Program-made: the position numbers and the translations under genes
Notes under the pieces: generated by a model
Databases searched by the model: none
Seen by the model: only the letters and a program-made list of their open reading frames with translations
What the model was told of the DNA's origin: nothing
Shown: positions 27,114-36,400 of the stretch, piece after piece
Layout of the letters: every line of letters starts with the position of its first letter
Position numbering within the stretch: the first letter of the stretch is position 1
NCBI RefSeq assembly: GCF_900496995.4
Contig: NC_044009.1
Location: 36,975,505 to 37,039,504 of the forward strand
Origin: Aquila chrysaetos chrysaetos
Taxonomy: Eukaryota > Chordata > Aves > Accipitriformes > Accipitridae
Length of the DNA: 64,000 nt
Direction: 5' to 3'

Positions 27114-27339
27114 CTGGGTTTTGCTGCCTCAGCAGATGTGCGTTAAAGTGTTTTAGTGATTCAGTCTGCCTGAGGCCAAAGGAGAGGCATTGTCTGAATC
27201 TAAAACAATTAATAACAAAAAAAGAATGTGGGCAGCATGGAGCGGGGGAAGGTAGAGGTGGAAAGCGAGCGAATCACAGGGATACTTCCAGCTTGCAGAG
27301 TACCTCGACAAGATCTCCAACCACTTTCAAAGACAGCCC

Positions 27340-27490
27340 TTTAAACCCACCCAGTCCCCTCTGAGATACAGAAGCCTCATCAGCCCTGTTGCACAGAGAG
27401 GGGAAAATGAAGCTGCTTTTGCAATTCATCCCTGGTCATCCAGCATCTCTGGAAGAGGGCCAGCCTCCTCCCCAGAGCTGGACTGCACTC
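27340..27490 (-). repeat. Probable MIR-like SINE, antisense
   Basis: The + strand shows a reversed MIR-like order: a GATACAGAAGCCTCA stretch, GCACAGAGAGGGGAAAATGA, CCTGGTCATCCAGC, then AGAGGGCCAGCC. Similarity is weaker than for the element at 19014 and is judged from memory of the consensus. Confidence 0.4.
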
Positions 27491-29236
27491 TCCTGATGCC
27501 CCAGGGAAGCATGACCCCATATGCAGGCCCATGCCCGTGGCACACGTGGCCAGGGGGGTGTGAGAGTTGCAGCACCCACTCGTTGCTGGGCCTCGTGTGT
27601 GTGCTGGGAGGGACACTGAGCCGCTCGCCCCACACCCGGGGACCACTCTCAGGTCCTTTGAGAGCCACCAGCAATGCAATGACCTCTGCTCTCCACTCTG
27701 GCCGGGAAGGTGCAAAGGGGAACCTCTGTTGTCTGCTCATGATGAAACATCTGTCTTTCCCTGTTAGCAAAAGAAACTAATTTCGTCTGTGCTCAGGCAA
27801 GAGGAATTTGTCCCCTGAGCCATTTCTGCCTCTATCATTTAAACATCCAGTACAGCCTTTATGCTTTGGTCCTTGTGAAAGACTCTGAGGACCTCCTGAT
27901 GCTCAGGATCTGATGTCCCTCACCAAATCCCCCCACCTTGCAAGCTGACTCGGGTGGGCCACAGGGAGATGGAGGCACCCCAGTCACCAGTCACCGCTGG
28001 AAATCTTGGCAGCCGAGCCTTGATAATGTGAAACAGAGCCAACACAGCCCTGCAGAACACCCAGGCGCTGATCTGGTGAGGAGAGACTCCATTTCTACAA
28101 GCGGTTTAAAATTGATACCCCCATGAGGCATGTTAGAAAGCAAAACATTGATGCTGTCTTCATTGGAAGCATTGGTTGCTTTGTTTTTTTAATGACACAG
28201 AAAGCTGCTTGCAAAGAGATAATTTCATTCAGCCTAGCCCTTGCTGGATGTGGAAGTCCTTGGAGGTGACTCTCCAACGTATCCAGTATGCCACCTAGCC
28301 CTCGCTAGCTCTACTACACTCACCGCTGCAGGATGGGCTGCTCACTCCTGCTGGAAAGGGGCTCCCAGCATGAAGCTGTGAACACTTGTTGGGGTTATCA
28401 TCGCAAGTAGAAAGGCACTGTCCAAGGGAAGGACAAATATCTTGGGAAGAAATCGCATTTTGCTTCTGACATTCAACCTAGTCTCCATGCAAAGTGAAAT
28501 ATTGTGTTGATATCTGCACCGCCTGCTGTTGCTCATCTTTCCTTTCTGCACAGACTTGCCCCATCAGTTCCACTTTTGTCACTTGTCATTTTCCCTCCAA
28601 GGATGAAGTATTGGCTTTTTTTCATAACGATGCTTCAGGCACCTGATTTCACAGCCTGTTGGTGTTTTCTAGTACTTGCACATGAGAAAAAAAGATATAC
28701 ATTCTCCTGTATGAGTGGTTTTTTGCTAATGAATTCCAGATCTACACAAACTGGACAGTGGTTTTGGAGGGAGAAAAAAAAAAAACCTCACTCTTGTATC
28801 TCTGATTCAGTTCTTAATCTTTCTAGACTGCCTGAACTTGTTTGATGTTCTAAGTGCCTCCAAAACACACAGATTAGCCCAAACTGATTAAAGCATATGT
28901 TGCATCCTCTTTATCATACCCAGGAAAGTCAGTGCTTTGGCACATTACAGAGAGTATCATAACGAAGTGTGACGTATCTGAGATGTAAAGAACAGTAACT
29001 GCTTTCCAAATAATTATTTCTCTTTTTGCAACAGAGCCATATGTAACACATGAAGCCTATAGCAATGAAGTATATTAGAAGACGCTAACAGAAACCTTGG
29101 TTTCCTCTGGATGCTCTCTGTTCACTCCCCCAAAAAAAGAAAGCATGTCTGTCTTATAAACATAAAACGTGATTGTGATCTCCCTTGGAAAAGCACAAGC
29201 CAGGAGAAATGTGATCTTTGTTAGCTGCAGAATCTC

Positions 29237-29905
29237 CTACAGCTCGTGACCAGCCGTATGCTGCACACTGCCCCATTGCTGTCTTACTTTCCCAGGGTAG
29301 TGGGTTTTTTTGGTGTCAGCAAAAGGTGCCAAAAAGACAGCCCCTGTGAGGAGCATGGACAGCACACACCAGGTGGTCATCTGCAACTCCATCCCAGCTG
29401 CTGGGCTCAGTGGTTCAATACGGGTGGTAGCCCCAAGATCCCCACGGCCGAGACCACTTTCATAATGTGGGAGAAAACCTGCCATCAGGGCACATCTCAT
29501 GGCTAAAATCTTGTCATCTTCTGGTTGAGGATATGACTCAGTTTCCAGGCACGCTTTTGTGGATGAGTGTCCTCGCGGTGCAGCATAGAAGTGAAAAGAG
29601 GGTGGCCGCAAGACAACTTCACACCACCTGCATTTTGGCCTGCTCTGAAAGCCCAGGAGAGAGTTCCCAGAGAGCCCTAAATTAGAGCAGCTTCCCCAGG
29701 GATCCCTCGCATGATCTCTGCCCCATGGCAATCCAGCCGTGCTCAAGCCTCCTATGCCAGGGCTTGCAGTTAGGCTCGATGGAGGCAGTTCTCTACACGC
29801 CTCACCATTTTGTGTCTCACAGGCTGGAGTGGGAGTGAAACCTCTCCTCCGCCCCTCTAGATACTCTTGCTGTCTCTGTACCAGGTAATAATATCTGAGG
29901 CACAC
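29237..29905 (-). other. 222-codon open frame with signal-peptide-like end
   Basis: An open frame of 222 codons on the - strand, the longest in the flank that is not explained by low-complexity sequence. Its 5' part matches nothing I know. Its last third contains a methionine at 29392-29390 followed by a hydrophobic stretch that resembles a secretory signal peptide (CVLSMLLTGAVFLAPFA), with an A-x-A-like end before DTKK. Ten codons further, at 29287-29282, the - strand reads GTAAGA, a strong splice donor. An exon of a small secreted protein would look like this, but no partner exon, promoter or family match was found. A chance open frame is the more likely explanation. Confidence 0.15.
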
Positions 29906-30594
29906 TGTTTCTTAAGGGGTGTAGGAGAGAATGAGGAAATCAAATTCTCTCCTGCCCTAAACTCTCTCACAAAGTGCTTCCAGATCTCCACATGAACAGT
30001 GCTCGCTCTCTGCCTCGTGCTATTTCCTGCAAAGCACCCATTCAGACCAGCGGCAGATTCTCATAAAAATCAGCGGCAGGATGCAATTAATATGCTGTAA
30101 AAGTCGTAAGTGTCAACTGGAGAAACCGTTTTAAAACACTTCTAGACAAAATCCTAGGGGGTTGCTTTTCTTACCTTAAGGGTGCCTATTTTTTTACAGT
30201 TAACTGTGATCTAAGCAGAGATTCAGGTAGTGTTAAATAAAACCTCTGGAAAACCTCTTGGTAGAAAGAAAAGCTAAAAAAAAAAAAAGCTTAGAAATGT
30301 GGCTTTCTTCTTTGAAGGGCGGGGGGAAGAACAGGAGGGAGTTGATCTTTACTACAGAGTCCACATGGGGTAGGAAGGCAGTAAAACAAGGAACACCTGA
30401 GAGGAGCAAAAAAACCTTAAGCATGGAAATTTTGGAGAAGAAGGAGTTAACGCTTTTAAGCAACTATCCGTCCTCTTACCATAGATAAGGGTGCATTCTA
30501 GTGGCAAAACCCATGCAATGCAGCTGCATAGATGACTGATCTAAAAAGAAACCGGGGGAATATGAGGTTTGGAGGAGTGTGTGCGTATGTGGAA

Positions 30595-30609
30595 GGGGGG
30601 GGGGGGGGG
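30595..30609 (+). repeat. G15 run
   Basis: Fifteen consecutive G within a G-rich patch. Length is uncertain in most sequencing methods. Confidence 0.9.
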
Positions 30610-31004
30610 TGACTTGAATCACATGTAAACCTCACCCAGAATTGGCTGATCCCTTTTAATTTCCCACTCCTCTGGTAGATAACCCTGTGCTTGCGCTCCT
30701 GAGTGAACTTGCAGCCCTTCGCTCAGCCATTCCTCTCGGCTGGGTTCAGCTCATCCTTCTGCTCCAGGTGTAACATCCCGGCACACAGCTGCCTGGGCGG
30801 GCCACGGGGCTGCACACTGCAATTTTGGGAGATTCCCTTGCCCACGCTTCCAGCTTCCCCGCTCCTAGCAATGAATGAGCACTAAGGGAGGCAAGTGCGA
30901 AGGACCACGGCCCAGAGAGCTGCAACCCTTAGGAATGCAGCGGTGGAACAAAAGACAACAAACCCCAAGCTGTCTGGGACAGAGGATGAGCATTGCAAAG
31001 CGCC

Positions 31005-31025
31005 TTTTTTTTTTTTTTTTTTTTT
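31005..31025 (+). repeat. T21 run
   Basis: Twenty-one consecutive T followed by a C/T-rich stretch. Confidence 0.9.
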
Positions 31026-31702
31026 CCTTCTCCCTCCCCACTTTGTGCAGGGCAAGAGGCAGAAGAAGAATGAGCTAAAACGTGCAAATCGGACTTCACA
31101 TGGCAAAATTCCGCTTGTATTCTGGCATGCCCTAAGCAACAGCGAACTTTTCCAAAGAGGAATCTAACACAGTTCTTACAAGCAGCCCAGCCCTCCCTCC
31201 TGCTCACTGTCCGGCTGCGTTAACCCTTGCTGTTTGGGGGTGTCAGGGGCACACCCTGGCACTGGGCAAAGCCTCACTGCGGTTTTACACCTCGCCCAGG
31301 GGCAGAGGGGCAGGAGAGGAGAGCTGGGCACCCTGCACGCACAAAGGCTCCTTCCCGGACCAGGGCGGGCGAGAACGGCTCCTTGGCGTGCATCCAGCCA
31401 TCTCCCTCCTGCGCTCACCTTTGGAGCTGATGGGTAAGGTGTGTGCACCGGCTCCCCGCTCTGAGGGTCTCCAGCCCGCCAGCTACCCGGGCAGCGGATG
31501 GGGGTCCCTGCCCCACCAGCACATGGCACAGCGTGCAGGATCAGGCCCTGCTAACACAATCCCCCCGCCTCCTCCCCAAACTCAGAGCCCTGACCTCTCC
31601 CTCCCAGACTCCCTGCAGTCCAGGCTGCCGTGCAACCCAATTGCAACCACTTTTCTCCTTTTTTTTTTTTTTTCTTTTGCTAAAGCCACGAAGATCTGAA
31701 CT

Positions 31703-31782
31703 TCCCCCCCCCCCCCCCGCCCCTCCCCTCCCCATCCTCGGCTTCCCCTTCCCCCTCCTCCTCCCCCTTGTCTCTCCTCATA
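31703..31782 (+). repeat. Homopyrimidine tract upstream of promoter
   Basis: About 80 bases that are nearly all C and T on the + strand, beginning with a run of about 17 C. Such tracts can form triplex (H-DNA) structures. The tract ends about 200 bp upstream of the predicted IGFBP5 start site. Confidence 0.8.
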
Positions 31783-31835
31783 ATATTATCCTTGATCACT
31801 GCCCGGGGTTTGAAGCCCAGAAGTCAGAAGCTGTG

Positions 31836-31850
31836 CACCCCACCCCCACC
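31836..31850 (+). promoter_or_regulatory. IGFBP5: CACCC-box cluster, IGFBP5 promoter
   Basis: CACCCCACCCCCACC, two overlapping CACCC boxes at about -154 to -140 from the predicted start. The human IGFBP5 promoter has a CACCC element at a similar distance that is reported to mediate progesterone response. The equivalence is inferred from position and sequence. Confidence 0.5.
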
Positions 31851-31935
31851 GGCTCGAGTGTGCACTGATAGGGCCCGCGCTGCTGGCACCTAGTCAAGCT
31901 GAGGTGTCATTGGGATCTCAAATTGCAGCTAGGGG

Positions 31936-31950
31936 CTGGCAGGCAGCCAG
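31936..31950 (+). promoter_or_regulatory. IGFBP5: NF-1-type palindrome, IGFBP5 promoter
   Basis: CTGGCAGGCAGCCAG, a TGGC-N5-GCCA palindrome of the nuclear factor I type, ending 9 bp before the TATA box. NF-1-like binding just upstream of TATA has been described for mammalian IGFBP5; occupancy here is inferred. Confidence 0.5.
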
Positions 31951-31958
31951 AGGCAGTC

Positions 31959-31968
31959 TATTTAAAAG
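31959..31968 (+). promoter_or_regulatory. IGFBP5: TATA box of IGFBP5
   Basis: TATTTAAAAG lies 31 bp upstream of an initiator match and about 1.07 kb upstream of the IGFBP5 start codon. IGFBP5 is known as a TATA-containing IGFBP promoter. No other TATA-like element in the preceding 300 bp is as well placed. Confidence 0.75.
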
Positions 31969-31987
31969 ACAGCCTGTTCTGCAGTAT

Positions 31988-31994
31988 TCAGTCT
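31988..31994 (+). promoter_or_regulatory. IGFBP5: Initiator, predicted start site at 31990
   Basis: TCAGTCT matches the YYANWYY initiator, with the A at 31990 at normal distance from the TATA box. The transcription start is therefore predicted at 31990, giving a 5' UTR of 1039 nt. Confidence 0.55.
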
Positions 31995-33028
31995 CTTTAG
32001 AAACTTCTCCAGGGGAAAAGTGTTGGGAGATCTACAAAGTGGATTTTTTTTTTCCTCTCTTTTTTTTTTTTCCCCCTTCCCCCTGTTTTTTACCGCTCCT
32101 CTGCAGACTTTGCAACAAAACACTCCAACTTTGCAGAAAACTTTTTTCTTTTTTTTGCCTTTTTTTTTTTTTTTGCCTTTTTTTGGCTTTTTTTTTTTTT
32201 TTTCTCCGCTTTTTTTGCCTTTGCAAATCTTGGAAGAGGAAAGCGGGAGGGTTGAACAGAGCCGATCGAAACACAACTTTGCTTCATACCAAGCTTCCCA
32301 GCAGCTCGCTGCGTCGGGAGAGACTTTTTCTCCTCCTGCAGAAGAAGAGAGAGGGAAGGGGAGCTTTGCATCCCCTCTTCCTTCTCCTGCGTTTCCCCCT
32401 CCCCACCCCCCCCCCGCCCCTTGACTGCTTTGATGCATTAATAGCAGGACACTGGTTTTCAAGGAACTTTGCTCCCTTCCCAACCTGCCTCCTCCCAGCC
32501 CTTTGGGAAGAGTGTGTGTGTGCGTGTGTGTGTGAAAACGCCGTCCCACCTCCCCAAACCCCCCTGCTCCTCCACGCCGCCCCTTGCAACCTGTAGGCTG
32601 TGCAACCCCTGCAGGTTTTTCTCCCTTTCCCCCCCTCCTTCCCTCCCCCTCTCTTTTTGCGCTCCCGCGGATCGCGGTGCGAATTCCCTCTTTCGAGGCG
32701 AGCAAAAGCTGAAAGAAGGAGAAAAAGGAAACAAAAAAAAAAAAGACAAAAAGCAAACCTAGACACCCCCCCCCTTCCTAACGCCAAAAGCAAAGCAGGA
32801 GGGTCTCGCACTCCGACAATAAACCCCGGAGCGGGGCGCCTGCAAGCAGGGGCTGCGCTTTCCGCCCCTTTTCCTTTTTGAATTTTTTTTTTATTTTTTT
32901 TTTTGTTTGTTTTTTTTTTTGCCCCCGAAGGGGCAAGCGGAAAGCAAGCACCGCCCGCCCGCCCCCCCCCCCCCCGCCCCCCGCCGGCGGCAGCCCCCCG
33001 CGCCCCGTCCCGCAGCATCCCCGCCGCG
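31990..33028 (+). other. IGFBP5: IGFBP5 5' UTR
   Basis: Predicted leader from the initiator to the base before the start codon, without any supported intron. It is built of long T runs (32043-32220 and 32888-32922) and C/T-rich blocks, becoming GC- and CpG-rich toward exon 1. It contains a single upstream ATG, at 32433. Long open frames on both strands here reflect homopolymer composition, not protein. Confidence 0.6.
32433..32441 (+). CDS. Minimal upstream ORF in IGFBP5 leader
   Basis: ATG CAT TAA, a two-codon upstream ORF about 590 nt before the IGFBP5 start. It is the only ATG I find in the predicted leader. The base at -3 is T, a weak start context, so most ribosomes would scan past. A short uORF can lower translation of the main frame. 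Whether it is conserved is unknown. Confidence 0.35.
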   Translation: MH

Positions 33029-33420
33029 ATGCTGCTGCGGCTCCTGGTGCTGCTGGGCGCCTGCCCGGGGCTGTCGCGGTGCCTGGGCTCCTTCGTGCAG
33101 TGCGAGCCCTGCGACGGCAAGGCGCTGTCGCTCTGCCCGCCGCCGCCGCTGGGCTGCGAGCTGGTGAAGGAGCCGGGCTGCGGCTGCTGCCTCACCTGCG
33201 CCCTGCCCGCCGGCCAGCCCTGCGGCGTCTACACCGAGCGCTGCGCCCGCGGGCTCCGCTGCCTCCCGCGCCAGGGCGAGGAGAAGCCGCTGCACGCCCT
33301 GCTCCACGGCACGGCCGTCTGCCTCAGCGAGAAGAGCTACCGCGAGCAAGCCAAGGCCGGTGAGTGACCCTCGCTTCTCCCACCCTCCTCTTGCCCGGAT
33401 GCTTCTCCGCCTCGCCGGCT
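32650..33420. promoter_or_regulatory. IGFBP5: CpG island at IGFBP5 exon 1
   Basis: CpG dinucleotides are dense from the CCCGCGGATCGCGG segment near 32664 through exon 1 and into the start of intron 1. The island covers the end of the leader and all of the first coding exon, as is usual for this gene. Confidence 0.75.
33029..33359 (+). CDS. IGFBP5: IGFBP5 coding exon 1
   Basis: Codes residues 1-110 plus the first base of codon 111 (Asp). The start was chosen because it gives a short hydrophobic leader (MLLRLLVLLGACPGLSRC) directly before the conserved mature start LGSF, and has a G at -3 in a GC-rich context. In-frame codons further upstream would add a phenylalanine/proline-rich stretch from the T/C-rich leader. 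All 12 N-domain cysteines (25, 28, 36, 43, 51, 53, 54, 57, 65, 72, 78, 98) are present, so the high-affinity IGF-binding fold is intact. The donor is GTGAGT at 33360. Confidence 0.95.
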
Positions 33421-36400
33421 CCTTTTCCATCTTTCCGAATGCTGTTCCCACCCCACCACCATCTCCCGGCTGCGTTTTCCCTCTTTCCGGGTGCTCTCCC
33501 ATGCCCCTCCGCTTGCTTTTCTGCCTTTCCGGCTCCCTTTCACTCTTTCCGCTCGCTTTTCTGCTCCCTCCCACTGGCTGCTCTTCCCTGTCCCCCCCGG
33601 CTGCTTTCCCATCCTTCCGGCTGCTTTTCCATCTTCCCAGGTGCCCTCCCGTGCCCCCGCTTGCTTTTCCTCCTTCCCGGCTACTTTTCCATTTTTCCGC
33701 CCGCTTTTCCATCCCCACCCTCCTCAGCTGCTCTTCCATCCCCCCCTCCCCCGCGGTGTGCTTTTCTGCCTTCCCGGCTGCTCTTCCATTCCCCTCCACC
33801 ACCACCAGCTGCTTTTCCATCTTTCTGGCTACTTTTACATCCTTCTGCCTGATTTTTCTCTCTCGCAGACACATATACACACCCCGGCTGCTTTCCCATC
33901 TTTCCAGCTATTTCCCCGTTCCTTCACCTCCCCACCCCCTCCACCAGCAGCTTTTCCAAGCCCCCGGTTGCTGCTTCTCCACCACCACCACTTCCCCTGG
34001 CTGCTCTGCCATCCCCCTATTGCTTTTCCACCTTTCCAGCTACTTTTCCATCTTTCCGGCTGCTCTTCCACCCACCCACCCCCCCCCCCCCCCCCCCCAG
34101 TTGCTTTTCCATCTTTCTGGCTGCTCTTCCATCCCCCCCAGCTGCTTTTCCATCTTTGCGGGTACTCTTCCATCCCCCTAGCTGTTCTTCCATGCCCCCC
34201 GCTGCTTTTCCCATCCTTCTTTCCATCCATGCCCTGGTCGAACCTCCTGTTGCATCATCTCACAGTCTTCCTCACCCTCCCTTCCATCATCACCTCTGGG
34301 TTGTCCCATCCCCAATGGAAAGCTTTTCTTCCCCCACCTCCCAGATGCCCCCTCTTAGTCACAGCTGCATCCCAGTCCTTCCCCAGTTGCATCCCTTCCA
34401 TCTTTCCTGCATCCCTGTCTTCACCCTCTCCCTGACCCCTTTCTCTCACCATATCCTCCACCTTGCTCTGGGGCCCGAGCTGGCCTCTGCAGCTTGAGAT
34501 ACAGGGGAGGGCAGGGCACCTCCTTGCAACCATCTGCCCCATCCCCAAAGTCCTCAGCCACCCCGGGGTTTGTTGCTCAGCCTCCCACTTTCTCCTTGAA
34601 ATCCTTGCAGCCTGCTCCTCCTGGCTGCCCGCTGCTGGACGTCTTTGTTGGGCAACAGGTTTTAGCCCAGGGAGGTGAAGGGAGCAGGTGCATTAGGGAC
34701 AGGGAATCTGCAACTGCAAAAAATAATGATGGTGATGCTAATAATCATGAAGAATAGGTTAAAAGCAAGCATGAAGGCTGGCATGGTAGCACCAGTGCAA
34801 AAAGCCAAGCTTCTGAAATGTTTGCACCTTGCACGTGACAAAAGCACGAAAGAAAGTGCTCCTTTACTTTGGCACTCGTTTAACTCCCATTTCTGGATCC
34901 TGTAGCTTGTGCAAACACACTTTCCCTGTACTCCTCCAAATACGTCTGTATTTCTGCCACAGTGTGAAGGGGAGGCAGGGACCGTGTCTGTATGTCTGGG
35001 GGACCGGGGAACCACTTGGCAAAAAAAAACCAGAAACAAGCCCCCCACTTTTTTTGGTCCATGAAAAAGTCATTTTTGCTTGTTAGCAAGCTTCTGCTTA
35101 TACCCACGCAATGGGAATCCGTTTCTCCTTCCTAGCACCTAATAAATCTTGATGCTTTTATTATTTTTCCCCTTTGCTGCTTGCAGGCAGTGGTTGTGTT
35201 GCTATGCTCCATCCTTCACAGCAAAACCAAATTCTGTGTGTATAACTTCCCCCCTCCCTCAAATGACAACAAATGTCCAAACTTCCTTGAAATCAGCCAG
35301 AAACAGCAAAGCTGAGCTTGGTTTTCTGAAGGGGAGCTGGAAGGGGTGAGGGCTGGGAGGGGACCTGCGCAGGGAGCTGAGGGTGAAGCCAGGAGCCACG
35401 TTCCTGCCGTGGAGCCCAGGAAGCCGGGCAATAACCCGCTGGCAGTGGAGCTATGCGAAGTATCCCGGAGCGCGTCATCCACGGTGTTTATTTACTCTGC
35501 GCGTATGTGTGCGCGGCCAGGGGCAGGCGGTGTGGTCGGGAAGGCAAAGCTGTGCAGCTGAAACCCAGCGGCAGCTGGGAGAGCGGGGCCGATCCTCGTG
35601 CCCGTGGTGAGGGTGCCCCATGCAGACCAAAGGCACCCAGAAAAGCTTTGGCACTTGTCTCCCTGCTTGAATCTCCTCTTGTTCCACCTGCCTCACTCTT
35701 CCCAAGGAAGCTGGTCCGTTAGCAGGTGCTTTGCATGAAACTTTGGCCGGTCCCCTTGTAATATCGCTGCTTCTGGTTTTCTTGGGATAGGGAGCACCCG
35801 TTGAATGAACAAGGAGAGGGATAGGAAAGAGCTCGCAGGTTTGTTGCAAAACCAACCCCTTGGCACTACCTGCACTTCCAGTTTGGACTCCCCGAGCGCC
35901 GCAGGGGGCTCTTTTCGACAGGTTTTGTTCGCAGCTGGGAGATGAGCCTGGATTGGAAAAGCTGCTGCAAGAAGCCGCGGGAGACCGGCAGGCTCCTCTT
36001 GAGATTTGCACGATTGCAAAAAAGAAATAAAAAATAAATCAGGAATTCCTGAGGACAGGGAGGGAAAAAACTCTCTTGGCATTCGACTGGTAGCGTGTGA
36101 GAACAAAGTATATTTTCATAGGCGTGTTTCTAAGCAACGGGGCAAGGAAAGAAATTAAGTTTGACTTGAACTTTCTGGCCTCTGCCAGTTTGGCCAGCAG
36201 TGCAGGACCGTGTGCTGGGGAAGCTGGCCTGGCCCTCTGATCTGTCAATGACCAAAATTGGCCCTGAGCTGCGAACCACTGAGAAAGAATCAGCACTCTG
36301 CAAAATAAACTATGTGACAGCAGCGAGGACTAGATCAAACTGCTTTTCTATCTATTTCTGCTCTTGCGCTGGCTGAGTTTAAAATCGCAGATGCTTTCCT

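Larger units (their letters stand above)
19151..29236. other. Intergenic, sparse relics and AT-rich blocks
   Basis: No gene is supported in this 10-kb stretch. Low-GC blocks with homeodomain-type TAAT/ATTA cores stand out at about 19860-20110, 25080-25270 and 26820-26990, and could be conserved noncoding elements. Simple repeats include a T/G-rich patch (20941-20985), A16 near 23135 and a GA-rich patch at 27079-27113. Two probable SINE pieces and one hairpin are listed separately. Confidence 0.5.
29906..31835. other. Distal IGFBP5 5' flank
   Basis: No gene is supported. Repeats include A12 near 30280, G15 at 30595-30609, T21 at 31005-31025, and a T15 run near 31658 that leads into a pyrimidine tract. 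CpG content rises from about 31.2 kb toward the promoter. Open frames of up to 141 codons here follow from this biased composition. Confidence 0.55.

Noticed and set aside
31904-32596. 230-codon + strand frame over the IGFBP5 promoter and leader
   Set aside because: It starts at a non-ATG codon, crosses the predicted transcription start, and codes mainly poly-Phe from T runs.
32284-33880. Open frames of 303 and 329 codons antisense to IGFBP5 exon 1
   Set aside because: They are antisense shadows of a GC-rich exon, purine/pyrimidine leader and minisatellite; Gly/Arg/Lys-rich with no domain.
33360-34435. Long + strand open frames (273 and 314 codons) after exon 1
   Set aside because: They lie in the intron 1 minisatellite. 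The repeat lacks stop codons in several frames and the translation is low-complexity Ser/Pro/Phe/Leu.
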